The position numbers and the translations under genes are program-made. A model generated the notes under the pieces. That model was not told the DNA's origin. It saw only the letters and a program-made list of their open reading frames with translations, and made no database searches. Shown here piece by piece: positions 53,874 to 64,000 of a stretch of 64,000 bases of DNA; position 1 is the stretch's first letter; each line of letters starts with the position of its first letter. Source of the stretch: Pseudomonas sp. S35 (lineage in GTDB: Bacteria > Pseudomonadota > Gammaproteobacteria > Pseudomonadales > Pseudomonadaceae); contig NZ_CP019431.1 in the NCBI RefSeq assembly GCF_009866765.1, positions 1,736,001-1,800,000 on the forward strand. The letters are read 5' to 3'.

Positions 53874-54950
53874 TTAATCTGCGCTGGGCTTGGGCTGTTC
53901 ATAGCGCGCGTTGAACGCCTGGATAAACCCATTACGCAAAATCGCCAAAAACGCGGAAAACGCGCCGACATCTTGCTGATGCACGCTGCCACTGAGTTCG
54001 ACACGGGTGGCGAACTGGTTTTTCTGCTGGTTCTTCAATACGGTCTCGCTGGCACCCACCACAGCCTCCCAGATCGAGCGGAAGATGTTCTTGTCTTTGT
54101 TTTCCACGTCCTGCTGCCAGTCGAAGACTTCTACATCGCGCAACAGGGGTTTGATGTAACCGGTCAACTGCCCTTTTTCGGCCTGGGCCTCGATCACCAC
54201 ATCACCGGTGCCCGCCTTGAAGTCGAACTTGCCGTAGGCCGAGGCAAAGTCATTCATGCGTTTGAGCTGCAAATCCTTGGCGCGGAAACGGAATTCGAAG
54301 TTTTCGAAATTGCTCAGCGGGTCGAAGGTGGCGCTGGCTTCCAGCGGGGCCTGGCCTTGCAGCAGGGCCTTGCCGTCGAAGCGGGCGTCGCGCTTGCCTT
54401 TGACGTCGACCACGTTGGTCAGGTTGTAGAAGCTGGCGTTGACGTCGGTGGCGTCGATCTTCACCACGGGTTTGGAACTGAAGTTATGGAAGGCAATCTT
54501 GCCGTCTTCGATGCGCACTTCATCAAGGGTGATGGGCGCCAGCTTGCTCAACTGCTCGCGCCAGTCGGTGCCTTTACCGGTCTGGGACGCCTGCTTGTTG
54601 GCACCGCCGTCGACGAAGTTCACTTCAGGCTTGATGAACCGTACCTTGGCGACCACCGCATGGTCGTACCACAGTGAGTGCCAGCTCACCGCCAGGTCGA
54701 TCAACGGCGCCTTGACGAACGGTACGGGCACCTTGCCATCGACCTTGATGATCTCAAGGCCATTGATCCGGTACGCACCGCGCCACAGGGCCAGGTCCAC
54801 ATCGGTCACCTGGCCGCGGTAGTCGCCCATGTCAGCCAGCTTGTCATTCAGGTAGTTACGCACGAGATAGGGCAGGGCGATGCTCACGGCAACCAAGACC
54901 ACCAGCAATCCGGCGACGGTCCATAGTGGCCAGCTGTAGCGACGTTTCAT
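53874..54950 (-). CDS. DUF748-family AsmA-like envelope protein
   Basis: This 358-residue protein has an N-terminal membrane helix (WPLWTVAGLLVVLVAVSIAL, about residues 7-26) and a beta-rich periplasmic body of the DUF748/AsmA type. Segments such as GAYRINGLEIIKVDGKVPVP and FENFEFRFRAKDLQLKRMND are typical. AsmA-like proteins form grooved beta structures that move or handle lipids between membranes. That role is family knowledge only. The ATG at 54950, after the ribosome site AAGGAGAA, was chosen. It diverges from cysK. Confidence 0.75.
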   Translation of the reverse strand: MKRRYSWPLWTVAGLLVVLVAVSIALPYLVRNYLNDKLADMGDYRGQVTDVDLALWRGAYRINGLEIIKVDGKVPVPFVKAPLIDLAVSWHSLWYDHAVVAKVRFIKPEVNFVDGGANKQASQTGKGTDWREQLSKLAPITLDEVRIEDGKIAFHNFSSKPVVKIDATDVNASFYNLTNVVDVKGKRDARFDGKALLQGQAPLEASATFDPLSNFENFEFRFRAKDLQLKRMNDFASAYGKFDFKAGTGDVVIEAQAEKGQLTGYIKPLLRDVEVFDWQQDVENKDKNIFRSIWEAVVGASETVLKNQQKNQFATRVELSGSVHQQDVGAFSAFLAILRNGFIQAFNARYEQPKPSAD

Positions 54951-55075
54951 CGGGCAGTTCTCCTTGCAGGTAAAGCATGGACTGCCTTGAACCGTGCAAC
55001 GTTCCTCTGACTGGACGCTTTGCAGTCCGAGGCATACCCTTGTTGCCTTCCTGAAACCGCCCAATAGGACCCGTC

Positions 55076-56050
55076 ATGAGCCGTATCTTTGCAGACAACG
55101 CGCACTCCATCGGTAACACGCCCCTGGTGCAGATCAACCGGATCGCCCCGCGTGGCGTGACTATCCTGGCCAAGATCGAAGGGCGTAACCCGGGTTACTC
55201 GGTGAAGTGCCGCATTGGCGCGAACATGATCTGGGACGCGGAAAGCACCGGCAAACTCAAGCCGGGCATGACCATCGTCGAACCGACTTCGGGCAACACC
55301 GGCATCGGCCTGGCGTTCGTCGCCGCCGCCCGTGGCTACAAGCTGCTGCTAACCATGCCGGCGTCCATGAGCATCGAGCGCCGCAAGGTACTCAAGGCTC
55401 TGGGTGCCGAGCTGGTGCTGACCGAGCCGGCCAAGGGCATGAAAGGCGCTATCGAAAAGGCCGGCGAAATCGTCGCCAGCGACCCGGCCACCTACTTTAT
55501 GCCCGGCCAGTTCGAAAACCCGGCGAATCCCGCAATCCATGAGAAAACCACCGGTCCGGAAATCTGGAACGACACCGACGGCGCCGTAGACGTGCTGGTC
55601 GCGGGCGTGGGCACCGGTGGCACCATCACCGGTGTATCACGCTATATCAAGAACATCGCGGGCAAGCCGATCCTGTCGGTGGCCGTGGAGCCGATGGTGT
55701 CGCCGGTGATCACCCAGGCCCTGGCCGGTGAAGAAATCAAGCCAAGCCCACACAAGATCCAGGGCATCGGCGCCGGCTTTGTGCCGAAAAACCTCGACCT
55801 GTCGATGGTTGACCGCGTTGAACTGGTGAGCGACGACGAATCCAAGGCCATGGCCCTGCGCTTGATGCAGGAAGAGGGAATTCTGTGCGGTATCTCCTGT
55901 GGCGCCGCGATGGCCGTGGCCGTGCGCCTGGCCCAGAAGCCGGAAATGCAGGGCAAGACCATTGTGGTGATCCTACCGGACTCGGGTGAGCGCTACCTGT
56001 CGAGCATGCTGTTCAGCGATTTGTTTACCGAGCAGGAAACCCAGGCCTGA
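55076..56050 (+). CDS. cysK: Cysteine synthase A (O-acetylserine sulfhydrylase)
   Basis: This 324-residue PLP enzyme makes cysteine from O-acetylserine and sulfide. The PLP Lys is in [15 protein letters not shown] (about residue 43), the substrate loop is [20 protein letters not shown], and the phosphate loop is [16 protein letters not shown]. Near-identical stretches to enteric CysK ([50 protein letters not shown]) favour CysK over CysM. Confidence 0.93.
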   Translation: MSRIFADNAHSIGNTPLVQINRIAPRGVTILAKIEGRNPGYSVKCRIGANMIWDAESTGKLKPGMTIVEPTSGNTGIGLAFVAAARGYKLLLTMPASMSIERRKVLKALGAELVLTEPAKGMKGAIEKAGEIVASDPATYFMPGQFENPANPAIHEKTTGPEIWNDTDGAVDVLVAGVGTGGTITGVSRYIKNIAGKPILSVAVEPMVSPVITQALAGEEIKPSPHKIQGIGAGFVPKNLDLSMVDRVELVSDDESKAMALRLMQEEGILCGISCGAAMAVAVRLAQKPEMQGKTIVVILPDSGERYLSSMLFSDLFTEQETQA

Positions 56051-56195
56051 TGAGCATTCGGGGTTGATGTGTGTCAGCCCCGTTACCCTGGGCCTTCTGC
56101 ATAATGGCCCAACTGTTTATCATGGCTGGCTGCTACGTCTGGTTTCCCAGTGAAGGGAAGTTGTTGGCCAGGCGCTTTTTTCCAGGAGTTGCTGC

Positions 56196-57134
56196 ATGAC
56201 CTTTTCGTTGGCCGCCAAACTGTCGGTGTTGCTGTTGTTTATCGGCAGCACGCTGTATGTCCACCTGCGCGGCAAGGCCCGTTTACCGATGTTGCGCCAG
56301 TTCGTTAACCATTCGGCGTTGTTCGCCCCGTATAACGCCTTGATGTACCTGTTCTCGGCCGTGCCGTCCAAGCCTTACCTGGACCGCAGCAAGTTCCCGG
56401 AACTGGACGTGCTCAAGGACAACTGGGAAGTGATCCGCGAAGAGGCCATGCACCTGTTCGACGAGGGTTACATCCGCGCTGCTGAAAAGAACAACGACGC
56501 CGGTTTCGGTTCGTTCTTCAAGAAGGGCTGGAAGCGTTTCTACCTCAAGTGGTACGACAAACCGTTGCCATCGGCAGAGGCGCTGTGCCCGAAAACCGTG
56601 GCGCTGGTGAGCAGCATTCCCAACGTCAAGGGCGCGATGTTCGCGCTGTTGCCGGGCGGCAGTCACCTCAACCCGCACCGCGACCCGTTTGCTGGTTCGC
56701 TGCGTTATCACCTGGGGCTGTCCACGCCCAATTCCGACGCCTGCCGCATTTTCGTCGACGGCCAGGAATACGCCTGGCGCGACGGTGACGATGTGATGTT
56801 CGACGAAACCTACGTGCACTGGGTCAAGAACGAAACCGAACAGACCCGCGTGATCCTGTTTTGCGACATCGAGCGCCCCCTGAGCAACCGCGTGATGACC
56901 TGCCTCAACCGTTGGGTCAGCAAGCAACTGGGCCGCGCGACTGCACCGCAGAACCTGGATGACGAGCGTGTTGGCGGCATCAACCAGGCGTACGCGTGGA
57001 GCAAGACGTTCAGCGACAAGTTCAGTGGGCAGGTCAAGCAGTGGAAGCGCAAGCATCCGAAGGCCTACCGCATTGCGCGGCCGGTGTTGGCGGTGGTGGT
57101 GCTGGTGCTGCTGTGGAAATGGCTGTTCGGCTGA
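56196..57134 (+). CDS. lpxO: LpxO-like lipid A 2-hydroxylase (Asp/Asn beta-hydroxylase family)
   Basis: This 312-residue Fe(II)/2-oxoglutarate dioxygenase has an N-terminal membrane segment (LSVLLLFIGSTLYVHLRGKA, about residues 9-28) and a C-terminal hydrophobic anchor (PVLAVVVLVLLWKWLF). The iron ligands lie in NPHRDPFAGSLRYHLGL and YVHWVKNETEQTR, the latter also holding the 2-oxoglutarate Arg. The N-terminal pattern (YVHLRGKARL, then the NHSALFAPYNALMYLFS region) matches LpxO, which 2-hydroxylates lipid A acyl chains. Another family substrate is possible. Confidence 0.87.
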   Translation: MTFSLAAKLSVLLLFIGSTLYVHLRGKARLPMLRQFVNHSALFAPYNALMYLFSAVPSKPYLDRSKFPELDVLKDNWEVIREEAMHLFDEGYIRAAEKNNDAGFGSFFKKGWKRFYLKWYDKPLPSAEALCPKTVALVSSIPNVKGAMFALLPGGSHLNPHRDPFAGSLRYHLGLSTPNSDACRIFVDGQEYAWRDGDDVMFDETYVHWVKNETEQTRVILFCDIERPLSNRVMTCLNRWVSKQLGRATAPQNLDDERVGGINQAYAWSKTFSDKFSGQVKQWKRKHPKAYRIARPVLAVVVLVLLWKWLFG

Positions 57135-57156
57135 TCTGAAAGTTTAAACGCGGCCA

Positions 57157-57252
57157 AAAATGTGGGAGGGGGCTTGCCCCCGATGACAGTGGGTCAGCTA
57201 CCGATTTATCAGCTGACAAACCCTCATCGGGGACAAGCCCCCTCCCACATTT
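57157..57252. repeat. Palindromic doublet between lpxO and acnA
   Basis: AAAATGTGGGAGGGGGCTTG (57157) and its returning arm near 57225-57252 flank an inner palindrome centred near 57200 (GTCAGCT.../AGCTGAC). It lies between convergent genes and probably serves as terminator and REP site. Confidence 0.72.
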
Positions 57253-57267
57253 GATTTCCAGTGTTCT

Positions 57268-60009
57268 TTAGCTGGCGATCAACTGCCTTAGCACATAGTG
57301 CAGAATGCCCCCCGCCTTGAAGTATTCGACCTCATTCAACGTATCAATCCGGCACAACACCTCGACCTTCTCCGTGCTGCCATCCTCCCGCGTAATCACC
57401 AGCGTCAGGTTCATGCGCGGCACAATCTCCACCTCGGTCAGCCCGAGAATATCGAGCTTCTCCTTGCCGGTAAGCTTGAGCGCCTTGCGGTTCTGGTCCA
57501 GCTTGAACTGCAATGGCAATACCCCCATGCCCACCAGGTTGGAGCGGTGAATACGCTCGAAGCTCTCGGCGATCACCGCCTTGACCCCCAGCAGGTTGGT
57601 GCCCTTGGCCGCCCAGTCGCGGCTCGAGCCGGTGCCGTATTCTTGCCCGGCGATCACCACCAGCGGCGTGCCCGACGCTTGGTATTTCATCGCGGCGTCG
57701 TAGATCGCCATCTTCTCGCCAGTGGGGATATACAGCGTGTTGCCGCCTTCCTCGCCGCCGAGCATTTCATTGCGGATGCGGATATTGGCGAAGGTGCCGC
57801 GCATCATCACTTCATGGTTGCCCCGGCGTGAGCCGTAGGAGTTGAAGTCACGCGGCTCCACGCCTTGCTCGCGCAGGTAGCGGCCGGCAGGGCTGTCGGC
57901 CTTGATATTACCGGCAGGGGAGATGTGGTCGGTGGTTACCGAATCCCCCAGCAGGGCCAGCACGTTGGCGCCCTTGACGTCCTTGATCACCGGCAGCGGG
58001 CCGGCAATGTCGTCAAAAAATGGCGGGTGCTGGATGTAGGTGGAATCTTTCTGCCATACATACGTCGCGGCCTGGGGCACTTCAATCGCTTGCCACTGCT
58101 CGTCGCCGGCAAACACCTCGGCGTATTCCTTGTGGAACATGCCGGTGCTGACCTGGGCGACGGCGTCGGCAATTTCCTTGCTGCTCGGCCAGATGTCCTT
58201 CAGGTACACCGGCTTGCCATCCTGGTCGTTACCCAGCGGTTCGCTGCTGATGTCGATGCGAACGGTGCCAGCCAGCGCATAAGCCACGACCAGCGGCGGC
58301 GAGGCCAGCCAATTGGTTTTCACCAGCGGGTGCACGCGGCCTTCGAAGTTGCGGTTGCCGGACAGCACCGAGGCCACGGTGAGGTCGGCTTGCTGGATGG
58401 CCTTTTCAATCGGCTCGGGCAACGGCCCGGAGTTACCGATGCAGGTGGTGCAGCCATAGCCCACCAGATCAAAGCCGAGCGCGTCCAGGTATTGCGTCAG
58501 GCCGGCGGCGTTGTAGTAGTCGGTGACCACCTTGGAGCCGGGTGCCAGGGAGCTTTTGACCCACGGCTTGCGCGTCAGGCCCTTTTCCACGGCTTTTTTT
58601 GCCACCAGCCCGGCCGCCATCATCACGCTCGGGTTGGAGGTGTTGGTGCACGAAGTGATCGCGGCGATGACCACTGCGCCGTTTTTCAGGCGATAGGTGC
58701 TGCCTTCGTATTCGTAATCGGCTTCACCCACCAGGTCGGCGTTGCCCACGGCGACACCGCCGCCGCCTTCGCTTTCCAGGCGGCCTTCTTCCTTGTTGGT
58801 GGGTTTGAATTGCAGGTCGAGGAAGTCGCTGAAGGCCTGGCCGACATTCGGCAGGGCCACGCGGTCCTGCGGGCGTTTCGGCCCGGCGAGGCTGGCTTCG
58901 ACGCTGCCCATGTCCAAGGCCAGGCTGTCGGTGAACACCGGCTCCTGGCCGGCAATACGCCACAAACCTTGGGCCTTGGTGTAGGCCTCGACCAGTTTGA
59001 CGGTTTGCGTCGGGCGACCGGACAGGCGCAGGTAATCCAGGGTCACGTCATCTACCGGGAAAAATCCGCAAGTGGCGCCGTATTCCGGGGCCATGTTGGC
59101 GATGGTGGCGCGGTCGGCCAGGGGCAGGTCGGCCAGGCCGTCGCCGTAGAACTCGACGAACTTACCCACCACGCCTTTCTTGCGCAGCATCTGAGTGACG
59201 GTCAGCACCAGGTCTGTGGCGGTGATGCCTTCCTTGAGCTTGCCGGTGAGTTTGAAGCCGATTACTTCTGGGATCAGCATCGACACCGGTTGGCCAAGCA
59301 TCGCCGCTTCCGCTTCGATGCCGCCCACGCCCCAGCCGAGTACGCCAAGGCCGTTGATCATGGTGGTGTGGGAGTCGGTGCCGACCAAGGTGTCTGGGAA
59401 GGCGTAGGTGCGGCCGTCCTCGTCCTTGGTCCACACCGTGCGGCCCAGGTATTCCAGGTTGACCTGATGGCAGATGCCGGTGCCCGGCGGGACCACGCTG
59501 AAGTTGTCGAAGGCGCTCTGGCCCCAACGCAGGAAGGCGTAGCGTTCGCCGTTGCGCTGCATCTCGATATCGACGTTCTGTTCGAAGGCGTCGGCATTGC
59601 CGAATTTATCGACCATCACCGAGTGGTCGATCACCAGGTCCACGGGGGACAGCGGGTTGATGCGCTGCGGGTCGCCACCGGCCTTGGCCACGGCGGCGCG
59701 CATGGCGGCCAGGTCGACCACGGCGGGAACGCCGGTGAAGTCCTGCATCAGCACGCGGGCGGGGCGGTATTGGATCTCGCGATCGGACTGGCGCTCTTTG
59801 AGCCAGGCGGCAATGGCCTTGAGGTCGGCGCCGGTGACGGTCTTGTTGTCTTCCCAGCGCAGCAGGTTTTCCAGCAGCACTTTGAGCGACATTGGTAACG
59901 TGTCCAGGTCGCCCAGGCTCTTGGCGGCTTCGGGCAGGCTGAAGTAGTGGTAGGTTTTGCTGTCTATTTCCAGGGTTTTAAGGGTTCTCAGGCTATCAAG
60001 CGATGACAT
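57268..60009 (-). CDS. acnA: Aconitate hydratase A
   Basis: This 913-residue, iron-regulatory-protein-type aconitase interconverts citrate and isocitrate with a [4Fe-4S] cluster. Cluster Cys residues lie in [19 protein letters not shown] and [19 protein letters not shown]. Active-site motifs include [20 protein letters not shown] and the C-terminal swivel domain with [20 protein letters not shown]. The ATG at 60009 ([16 protein letters not shown]) gives the normal length. Confidence 0.96.
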   Translation of the reverse strand: MSSLDSLRTLKTLEIDSKTYHYFSLPEAAKSLGDLDTLPMSLKVLLENLLRWEDNKTVTGADLKAIAAWLKERQSDREIQYRPARVLMQDFTGVPAVVDLAAMRAAVAKAGGDPQRINPLSPVDLVIDHSVMVDKFGNADAFEQNVDIEMQRNGERYAFLRWGQSAFDNFSVVPPGTGICHQVNLEYLGRTVWTKDEDGRTYAFPDTLVGTDSHTTMINGLGVLGWGVGGIEAEAAMLGQPVSMLIPEVIGFKLTGKLKEGITATDLVLTVTQMLRKKGVVGKFVEFYGDGLADLPLADRATIANMAPEYGATCGFFPVDDVTLDYLRLSGRPTQTVKLVEAYTKAQGLWRIAGQEPVFTDSLALDMGSVEASLAGPKRPQDRVALPNVGQAFSDFLDLQFKPTNKEEGRLESEGGGGVAVGNADLVGEADYEYEGSTYRLKNGAVVIAAITSCTNTSNPSVMMAAGLVAKKAVEKGLTRKPWVKSSLAPGSKVVTDYYNAAGLTQYLDALGFDLVGYGCTTCIGNSGPLPEPIEKAIQQADLTVASVLSGNRNFEGRVHPLVKTNWLASPPLVVAYALAGTVRIDISSEPLGNDQDGKPVYLKDIWPSSKEIADAVAQVSTGMFHKEYAEVFAGDEQWQAIEVPQAATYVWQKDSTYIQHPPFFDDIAGPLPVIKDVKGANVLALLGDSVTTDHISPAGNIKADSPAGRYLREQGVEPRDFNSYGSRRGNHEVMMRGTFANIRIRNEMLGGEEGGNTLYIPTGEKMAIYDAAMKYQASGTPLVVIAGQEYGTGSSRDWAAKGTNLLGVKAVIAESFERIHRSNLVGMGVLPLQFKLDQNRKALKLTGKEKLDILGLTEVEIVPRMNLTLVITREDGSTEKVEVLCRIDTLNEVEYFKAGGILHYVLRQLIAS

Positions 60010-60199
60010 GACGCGACTCCTTATGGTCCGCACGGCTACGGACCTGACGGGACGAACAGAGCTATCAAACTAGCCCCGTTTTCATTAGCAGGCTAATAAC
60101 TGGACTCTATGGGCAAGTCCAAGGTTCCGAACTCAGCTATCATGCGCGCGTTTTCATGACAGGCATTGCGATAGAGCAAGCCAGTTGCCAGGAGATTCA

Positions 60200-61276
60200 A
60201 TGAACACCCTTTTTATGCACTGCCGCCCGGGTTTTGAAGGCGAAGTCTGTTCCGAGATCGCGGAACACGCCGCGCGCCTGAACGTGTCCGGCTACGCCAA
60301 GGCCAAGACCGGCAGCGCCTGCGCCGAATTTGTCTGCACCGAAGAAGACGGCGCCCAGCGCCTGATGCACGGCCAGCGCTTTGCCGAGCTGATCTTCCCG
60401 AGGCAGTGGGCGCGCGGGGTGTTTATCGACCTGCCGGAAACCGACCGCATCAGCGTTATTCTCGCTCACCTGCGCGAATTCCCGGTGTGCGGCAGCCTGT
60501 GGCTGGAGATGGTCGACACCAATGATGGCAAGGAACTGTCGAACTTCTGCAAGAAATTCGAAGTGCACCTGCGCAAAGCCCTGCTGGGCGCCGGCAAACT
60601 GGTGGACGACCCGAGCAAGCCGCGTCTGCTGCTGACTTTCAAGAGCGGCCGCGAAGTGTTCATGGGCCTGGCCGAGTCGAACAACTCGGCGATGTGGCCA
60701 ATGGGCATCCCGCGTTTGAAGTTCCCGCGAGACGCACCAAGCCGCTCAACCCTGAAGCTGGAAGAGGCCTGGCACCACTTTATCCCCCGCGACCAGTGGG
60801 ACGAGCGCCTGCACGGCGACATGACCGGCGTCGACCTCGGTGCCGCGCCAGGCGGCTGGACCTGGCAATTGGTCAATCGGGGCATGCTGGTAACCGCCAT
60901 CGACAACGGCCCGATGGCCGAAAGCCTGATGGACACTGGCCTGGTCCAACACCTGATGGCTGACGGCTTCACCTTCGTGCCCAAGCAACCGGTGGACTGG
61001 ATGGTGTGCGACATCGTCGAAAAACCGGCGCGCAACGCCGCACTGCTGGAAACCTGGATTGGCGAGGGGCATTGTCGCGAGGCCGTGGTGAACCTGAAGT
61101 TGCCGATGAAGCAGCGCTATGCCGAAGTCAAACGCCTGCTGGAGCGCATTGAAGAGGGCTTCAAGGCCCGTGGCATTCGCGTGGAGATCGGCTGCAAGCA
61201 GCTGTACCACGACCGTGAGGAAGTGACCTGTCACTTGCGCCGTCTGGTGGATGCGAAGAAAACCAAGGCCCGTTAA
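60200..61276 (+). CDS. rlmM: 23S rRNA (cytidine-2498 ribose) methyltransferase RlmM
   Basis: This 358-residue enzyme 2'-O-methylates C2498 of 23S rRNA. It has an N-terminal THUMP-type domain (about residues 1-180) and a Rossmann methyltransferase domain with SAM motif [20 protein letters not shown] (about 211-230). The catalytic K-D-K elements are in [20 protein letters not shown] and [12 protein letters not shown]. The ATG at 60200 follows AGGAG. tusA follows after 13 bases. Confidence 0.94.
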   Translation: MNTLFMHCRPGFEGEVCSEIAEHAARLNVSGYAKAKTGSACAEFVCTEEDGAQRLMHGQRFAELIFPRQWARGVFIDLPETDRISVILAHLREFPVCGSLWLEMVDTNDGKELSNFCKKFEVHLRKALLGAGKLVDDPSKPRLLLTFKSGREVFMGLAESNNSAMWPMGIPRLKFPRDAPSRSTLKLEEAWHHFIPRDQWDERLHGDMTGVDLGAAPGGWTWQLVNRGMLVTAIDNGPMAESLMDTGLVQHLMADGFTFVPKQPVDWMVCDIVEKPARNAALLETWIGEGHCREAVVNLKLPMKQRYAEVKRLLERIEEGFKARGIRVEIGCKQLYHDREEVTCHLRRLVDAKKTKAR

Positions 61277-61289
61277 CGAGGAGTCATCA

Positions 61290-61541
61290 ATGAGCGATAT
61301 CAACGAAAGCACCGTCGACGGCGTGCTTGACGCGACGGGTCTCAACTGCCCGGAACCGGTGATGATGCTGCACCAGCACATCCGCGACCTGCCCGCTGGC
61401 GGCTTGCTCAAGGTGATCGCGACCGACCCGTCGACCCGTCGCGACATTCCCAAGTTCTGCGTGTTCCTTGACCACGAACTGGTGGATCAGCAAGAGCAGG
61501 CCGGCACCTACCTGTACTGGATCCGCAAGAAGGCCGACTAA
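61290..61541 (+). CDS. tusA: Sulfur carrier / sulfurtransferase TusA
   Basis: This 83-residue protein carries the catalytic Cys in [19 protein letters not shown] (about residue 20) within the CPxP motif. TusA passes persulfide sulfur from IscS to tRNA thiolation and molybdenum cofactor pathways. GAGGAG precedes the ATG at 61290. Its end overlaps the convergent MATE gene by 4 bases. It probably shares the rlmM transcript. Confidence 0.94.
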   Translation: MSDINESTVDGVLDATGLNCPEPVMMLHQHIRDLPAGGLLKVIATDPSTRRDIPKFCVFLDHELVDQQEQAGTYLYWIRKKAD

Positions 61542-62932
61542 GCGCGCGCCTTGTCCGCCCGGATACGCCGGCGTGCACTGCGCGCCAGGCGTACCAGCAA
61601 CATTCCTGCCGCGCAGCTCAGGCCGACGATCAGGCCTTGCCACAAGCCGCTCGGGCCACTGGGTTCGCCGAGCCAGTCGGTCAGCCCCAGGGCGTAACCT
61701 ACCGGCAGCCCCACCCCCCAATAAGCGAACAGCGTCAGCACCATGGTCACGCGGGTGTCCTGATAGCCACGCAATGCGCCAGCGGCTGTGACCTGGATCG
61801 AATCCGAGAACTGGAACAGCGCCGAAAATACGATCAGCGTCGAGGCCAGGTGGATCACTACCGGGTCCGGGGTGTAGATCGACGCGATCTGCTCGCGGAA
61901 CAACAGCATCAGGCTGCACGACAGGCAGGCATAGGCCAGCGCGGTGCCCATGCCGACCCCGGCGGCGAAGCGCGCTTCCCGCGCCTCGCCACGCCCCAGG
62001 GCCTGACCGACGCGCACGGTGACGGCCATGCTCAGGGAGTAGGGAATCATGAACACCAGCGAGCTGACGTTCAGCGCGATCTGATGCCCGGACACCACCG
62101 TGGCGCCCAGGCTGCCGAGTAGCAGGGCGATCACGGCAAAAATGCTCGATTCGGCAAAGATCGCGACACCAATCGGCAGGCCAATCCCCAATATGCGCTT
62201 GATCACCGCCCATTGTGGCCAGTCAAAACGCTTGAACAATTCACTGCTCTGATAGGCCGGGCCCCAGCGCGTCCAGACCGCCAGGCCGAGCATCATCACC
62301 CACATCGCAATGGCCGTGGCCCAACCGCAGCCCACGCCGCCCATGGCCGGCACGCCAAAGTGGCCGTAGATGAAGATGTAGTTCAGCGGGATATTCAGCG
62401 CCAGGCCGACCAGGCCCATGACCATGCTCGGCCGCGTGCGGCCCAGGCCATCGCTGAAGCAACGCAGCACGTAATACAGCGCAATCGCCGGCATTCCGGC
62501 GGCGATGCCGTGCAAGTAACCCATGGACGGTTCGATCAGGTCCGGTTCGACCTTCATGGCATGCAGGATCGGTTCGGCGCACAGCAGCAGCAATCCGCCG
62601 ATGACCCCCACGACCACCGCCAGCCACAACGCCTGGCGTACCAGCGGGCCGATTTCGCTGAACGTGCCGGCACCGTAGCGCTGAGCGACTTTGGGCGTGG
62701 TGGCCAGTAGCGTGCCGCTCATCAGCAGGTACACGGGAATCCAGATCGAATTGCCCAGGCCCACCGCCGCCAGATCCTGGGGGCTGACTCGGCCGGCCAT
62801 CACCGCGTCGACAAAGCTCATGGCGGTGGTCGCCAGTTGGCCGATCATGATCGGCAGGGCGAGTGTCAGCAGGTCGCGCACTTCCCGGCTGATGCGGGCG
62901 GGGCGGGTGAGGGCAGCGGTGGCAGTGTTCAC
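61538..62932 (-). CDS. NorM-type MATE efflux pump
   Basis: This is a 464-residue protein with 12 membrane helices. The MATE pattern starts [20 protein letters not shown] and [20 protein letters not shown] in helices 1-2, and repeats in the second half with [20 protein letters not shown]. It extrudes cationic drugs with Na+ or H+. The start is uncertain; GTG at 62932 is preferred and TTG at 62959 is the alternative. The coupling ion cannot be read from the sequence. Confidence 0.88.
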   Translation of the reverse strand: MNTATAALTRPARISREVRDLLTLALPIMIGQLATTAMSFVDAVMAGRVSPQDLAAVGLGNSIWIPVYLLMSGTLLATTPKVAQRYGAGTFSEIGPLVRQALWLAVVVGVIGGLLLLCAEPILHAMKVEPDLIEPSMGYLHGIAAGMPAIALYYVLRCFSDGLGRTRPSMVMGLVGLALNIPLNYIFIYGHFGVPAMGGVGCGWATAIAMWVMMLGLAVWTRWGPAYQSSELFKRFDWPQWAVIKRILGIGLPIGVAIFAESSIFAVIALLLGSLGATVVSGHQIALNVSSLVFMIPYSLSMAVTVRVGQALGRGEAREARFAAGVGMGTALAYACLSCSLMLLFREQIASIYTPDPVVIHLASTLIVFSALFQFSDSIQVTAAGALRGYQDTRVTMVLTLFAYWGVGLPVGYALGLTDWLGEPSGPSGLWQGLIVGLSCAAGMLLVRLARSARRRIRADKARA

Positions 62933-63091
62933 GTACAGGTGTCCAATAGAGGAGCGCAAGGACGGCGGATTCTACGCCTTGACGCAGTGGTCAGGAAAAA
63001 ACCTGTGTTGGGGATTTGTAAGCGACCTGCCAGGCCACCGCATAGCCATTGTGGGAGGGCCTTGCCCCCGATGAAACTCTTAAAGGCTGAC

Positions 63092-63735
63092 ACATAACTC
63101 TGTAGTGAGCGGGCTTGCCCCGCGCTGGGCTGCGAAGCGGCCCCCCAAACTGGCACTCAGCGGCGACCTTGTTGGGGCTGCTGCGCAGCCCAGCGCGGGG
63201 CAAGCCCGCTTACCACAACAGCCCATTTGCCATCGACTCAGCATCCACGGGAAGTTGTGTAGGCCTCCAAGCCCCGATGAGCATCGGTGTCTACATAACT
63301 CTGTAGTGAGCGGGCTTGCCCCGCGCTGGGCTGCGCAGCGGCCCCCAAACGCTCACCTCGATTGGTTCTGGCACTCAGCGGTGACCTTGTTGGGGCTGCT
63401 GCGCAGCCCAGCGCGGGGCAAGCCCGCTCACCACAACAGCCCATTTGCCATCGACTCAGCATCCACGGGAAGTTGTTTAGGCCCCCATGCCCCGATGAGC
63501 ATCGGTATCTACACAACTCTCAAAAGCTCATACATAACTCTGTGGTGAGCGGGCTTGCCCCGCGCTGGGCTGCGAAGCGGCCCCCAAACGTTCACTTCGA
63601 TTGATTCTGGCACTCAGCGGCGACCTTGTTGGGGCTGCTGCGCAGCCCAGCGCGGGGCAAGCCCGCTCACCACAACAGCCCATTTGCCATCGATTCAGCA
63701 TCCACAGGAAGTTGTGTAGGCCCCCATGCCCCGAT
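63092..63735. repeat. Three-unit tandem array of long palindromes
   Basis: Units begin ACATAACTCTGT at 63092, 63293 and 63532 (201, 239 and about 204 bases). Each holds GAGCGGGCTTGCCCCGCGCT, GGGCTGCGAAGCGGCCCC, a spacer with CTGGCACTCAGCGGCGACC, and the returning GCGCAGCCCAGCGCGGGGC and AAGCCCGCTCACCACAACAG, so every unit can fold into a long hairpin. A conserved tail (CAGCCCATTTGCCATCGA, CAGCATCCACGGGAAGTTGT) separates the units. Unit 2 ends with an extra 30-odd bases. Confidence 0.85.
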
Positions 63736-63802
63736 TGCAGTGTGTCAGCCAACTAGCTCGTGACTGACATACTGCAATCGGGGGCAAGCCCCTCCCACAT
63801 TG
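63729..63802. repeat. Palindromic doublet before pdxB
   Basis: CCCCGATTGCAGTGTGTCAG and TGACATACTGCAATCGGGGG form a long imperfect stem around TAGCTCG. The outer arm CAAGCCCCTCCCACATTG is the same family as elsewhere in the window. Confidence 0.7.
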
Positions 63803-63848
63803 AATCCGCACAAGCCTGTACACTGCGGGTCCGCCAAAGGAGCCTGCC

Positions 63849-64000
63849 ATGCTGATTGTTGCCGACGAAAATATCCCGCTGCTCGATGCCTTCTTCCAAG
63901 GGTTTGGTGAGATTCGCCGAGTGCCTGGCCGTTCCCTGGACCGCGCCACGGTCGAGCAGGCCGACGTGCTATTGGTGCGCTCGGTGACCAACGTCAACCG
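63849..64000 (+). CDS. pdxB: Erythronate-4-phosphate dehydrogenase, N-terminal part (3' partial)
   Basis: The first 50 codons start [20 protein letters not shown] and run past the right edge. The text and the segment [10 protein letters not shown] match PdxB, the D-2-hydroxyacid-type dehydrogenase acting second in DXP-dependent pyridoxal phosphate synthesis. AAAGGAG lies just before the ATG. Confidence 0.88.
   Translation, partial: MLIVADENIPLLDAFFQGFGEIRRVPGRSLDRATVEQADVLLVRSVTNVN

Larger units (their letters stand above)
62933..63848. other. Gene-free stretch filled with palindromic repeats
   Basis: No convincing gene lies here. Open frames in this interval read through the repeat units in several frames and have no ribosome sites. 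It contains a half palindrome at 63049-63072, a three-unit tandem array (63092 to about 63735) and a palindromic doublet (63729-63802), then the pdxB leader. Confidence 0.8.

Noticed and set aside
57865..59898. A 677-codon open frame on the plus strand opposite acnA
   Set aside because: It mirrors the codon structure of acnA, has His/Gly/Val-rich low-complexity text without domains, and acnA is certain.
63092..63735. Possible CRISPR array
   Set aside because: The units are 200-240 bases and almost identical throughout, with long palindromes; there are no short repeats with unique spacers and no cas genes.

Overview
The window looks like the chromosome of a fluorescent pseudomonad, probably of the Pseudomonas fluorescens group. 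The reasons are GC-rich coding DNA, dispersed palindromes of the type ATGTGGGAGGGGGCTTG, the gene content (pobA with an AraC-type regulator, pheC, lpxO, aconitase A, rlmM, tusA, pdxB), many LysR regulators and a perfect match to the HrpL promoter of Hrp-type III secretion. This is inferred from sequence features and family knowledge; no database search was run.

Layout. The left edge carries the C-terminal end of a probable deaminase toxin. It is followed by a chemoreceptor with a FliA-type promoter. From 2.2 to 25 kb lies a metabolic and regulatory region: six LysR genes and one AraC gene, an MHS symporter coupled to a binding protein, a CHMI-like isomerase, an AruI-like decarboxylase with an aldehyde dehydrogenase, pobA with its regulator, two MFS exporters, periplasmic PheC, and a gamma-glutamylpolyamine synthetase-like enzyme. 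From 25 to 27.7 kb are rnd, ycgL and a D-2-hydroxyacid dehydrogenase. At 27.8-31.4 kb is a 1171-residue protein preceded by a textbook hrp box and ending in an OspG/NleH-like kinase fold, so it is a strong candidate type III effector. From 31.4 to 35.3 kb are small housekeeping or unknown genes.

At 35.5-36.2 kb is a 213-residue protein with a Ser-rich N-terminus and a CNF1/BLF1-like motif whose catalytic Cys position is Trp. At 36.2-42.4 kb, on the minus strand, is what I consider the most interesting system. A 55-residue double-glycine peptide precursor (too short for ordinary gene callers) is followed by an attenuator-like hairpin and four ATGA-coupled genes: HlyD-type adaptor, C39-peptidase ABC exporter, LpxL/HtrB-like acyltransferase and TolC-like outer-membrane lipoprotein. 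A Fur-like site precedes the precursor. This is a class II microcin-type locus with an unusual acyltransferase homologue and no obvious immunity gene.

The rest is conserved core: a spermidine synthase-like protein, oligopeptidase B, YafJ, the pxpABC 5-oxoprolinase operon with a divergent LysR gene, a MoxR/VWA pair, DUF748, cysK, lpxO, acnA, rlmM, tusA, a NorM-type MATE pump and the start of pdxB. Before pdxB lies an 800-base gene-free stretch filled with a three-unit tandem array of long palindromes. Dispersed palindromes mark many convergent or terminal gene ends (about 14.3, 21.0, 33.9, 48.1, 51.7, 57.2 and 63.7 kb) and probably serve as terminators or REP sites.
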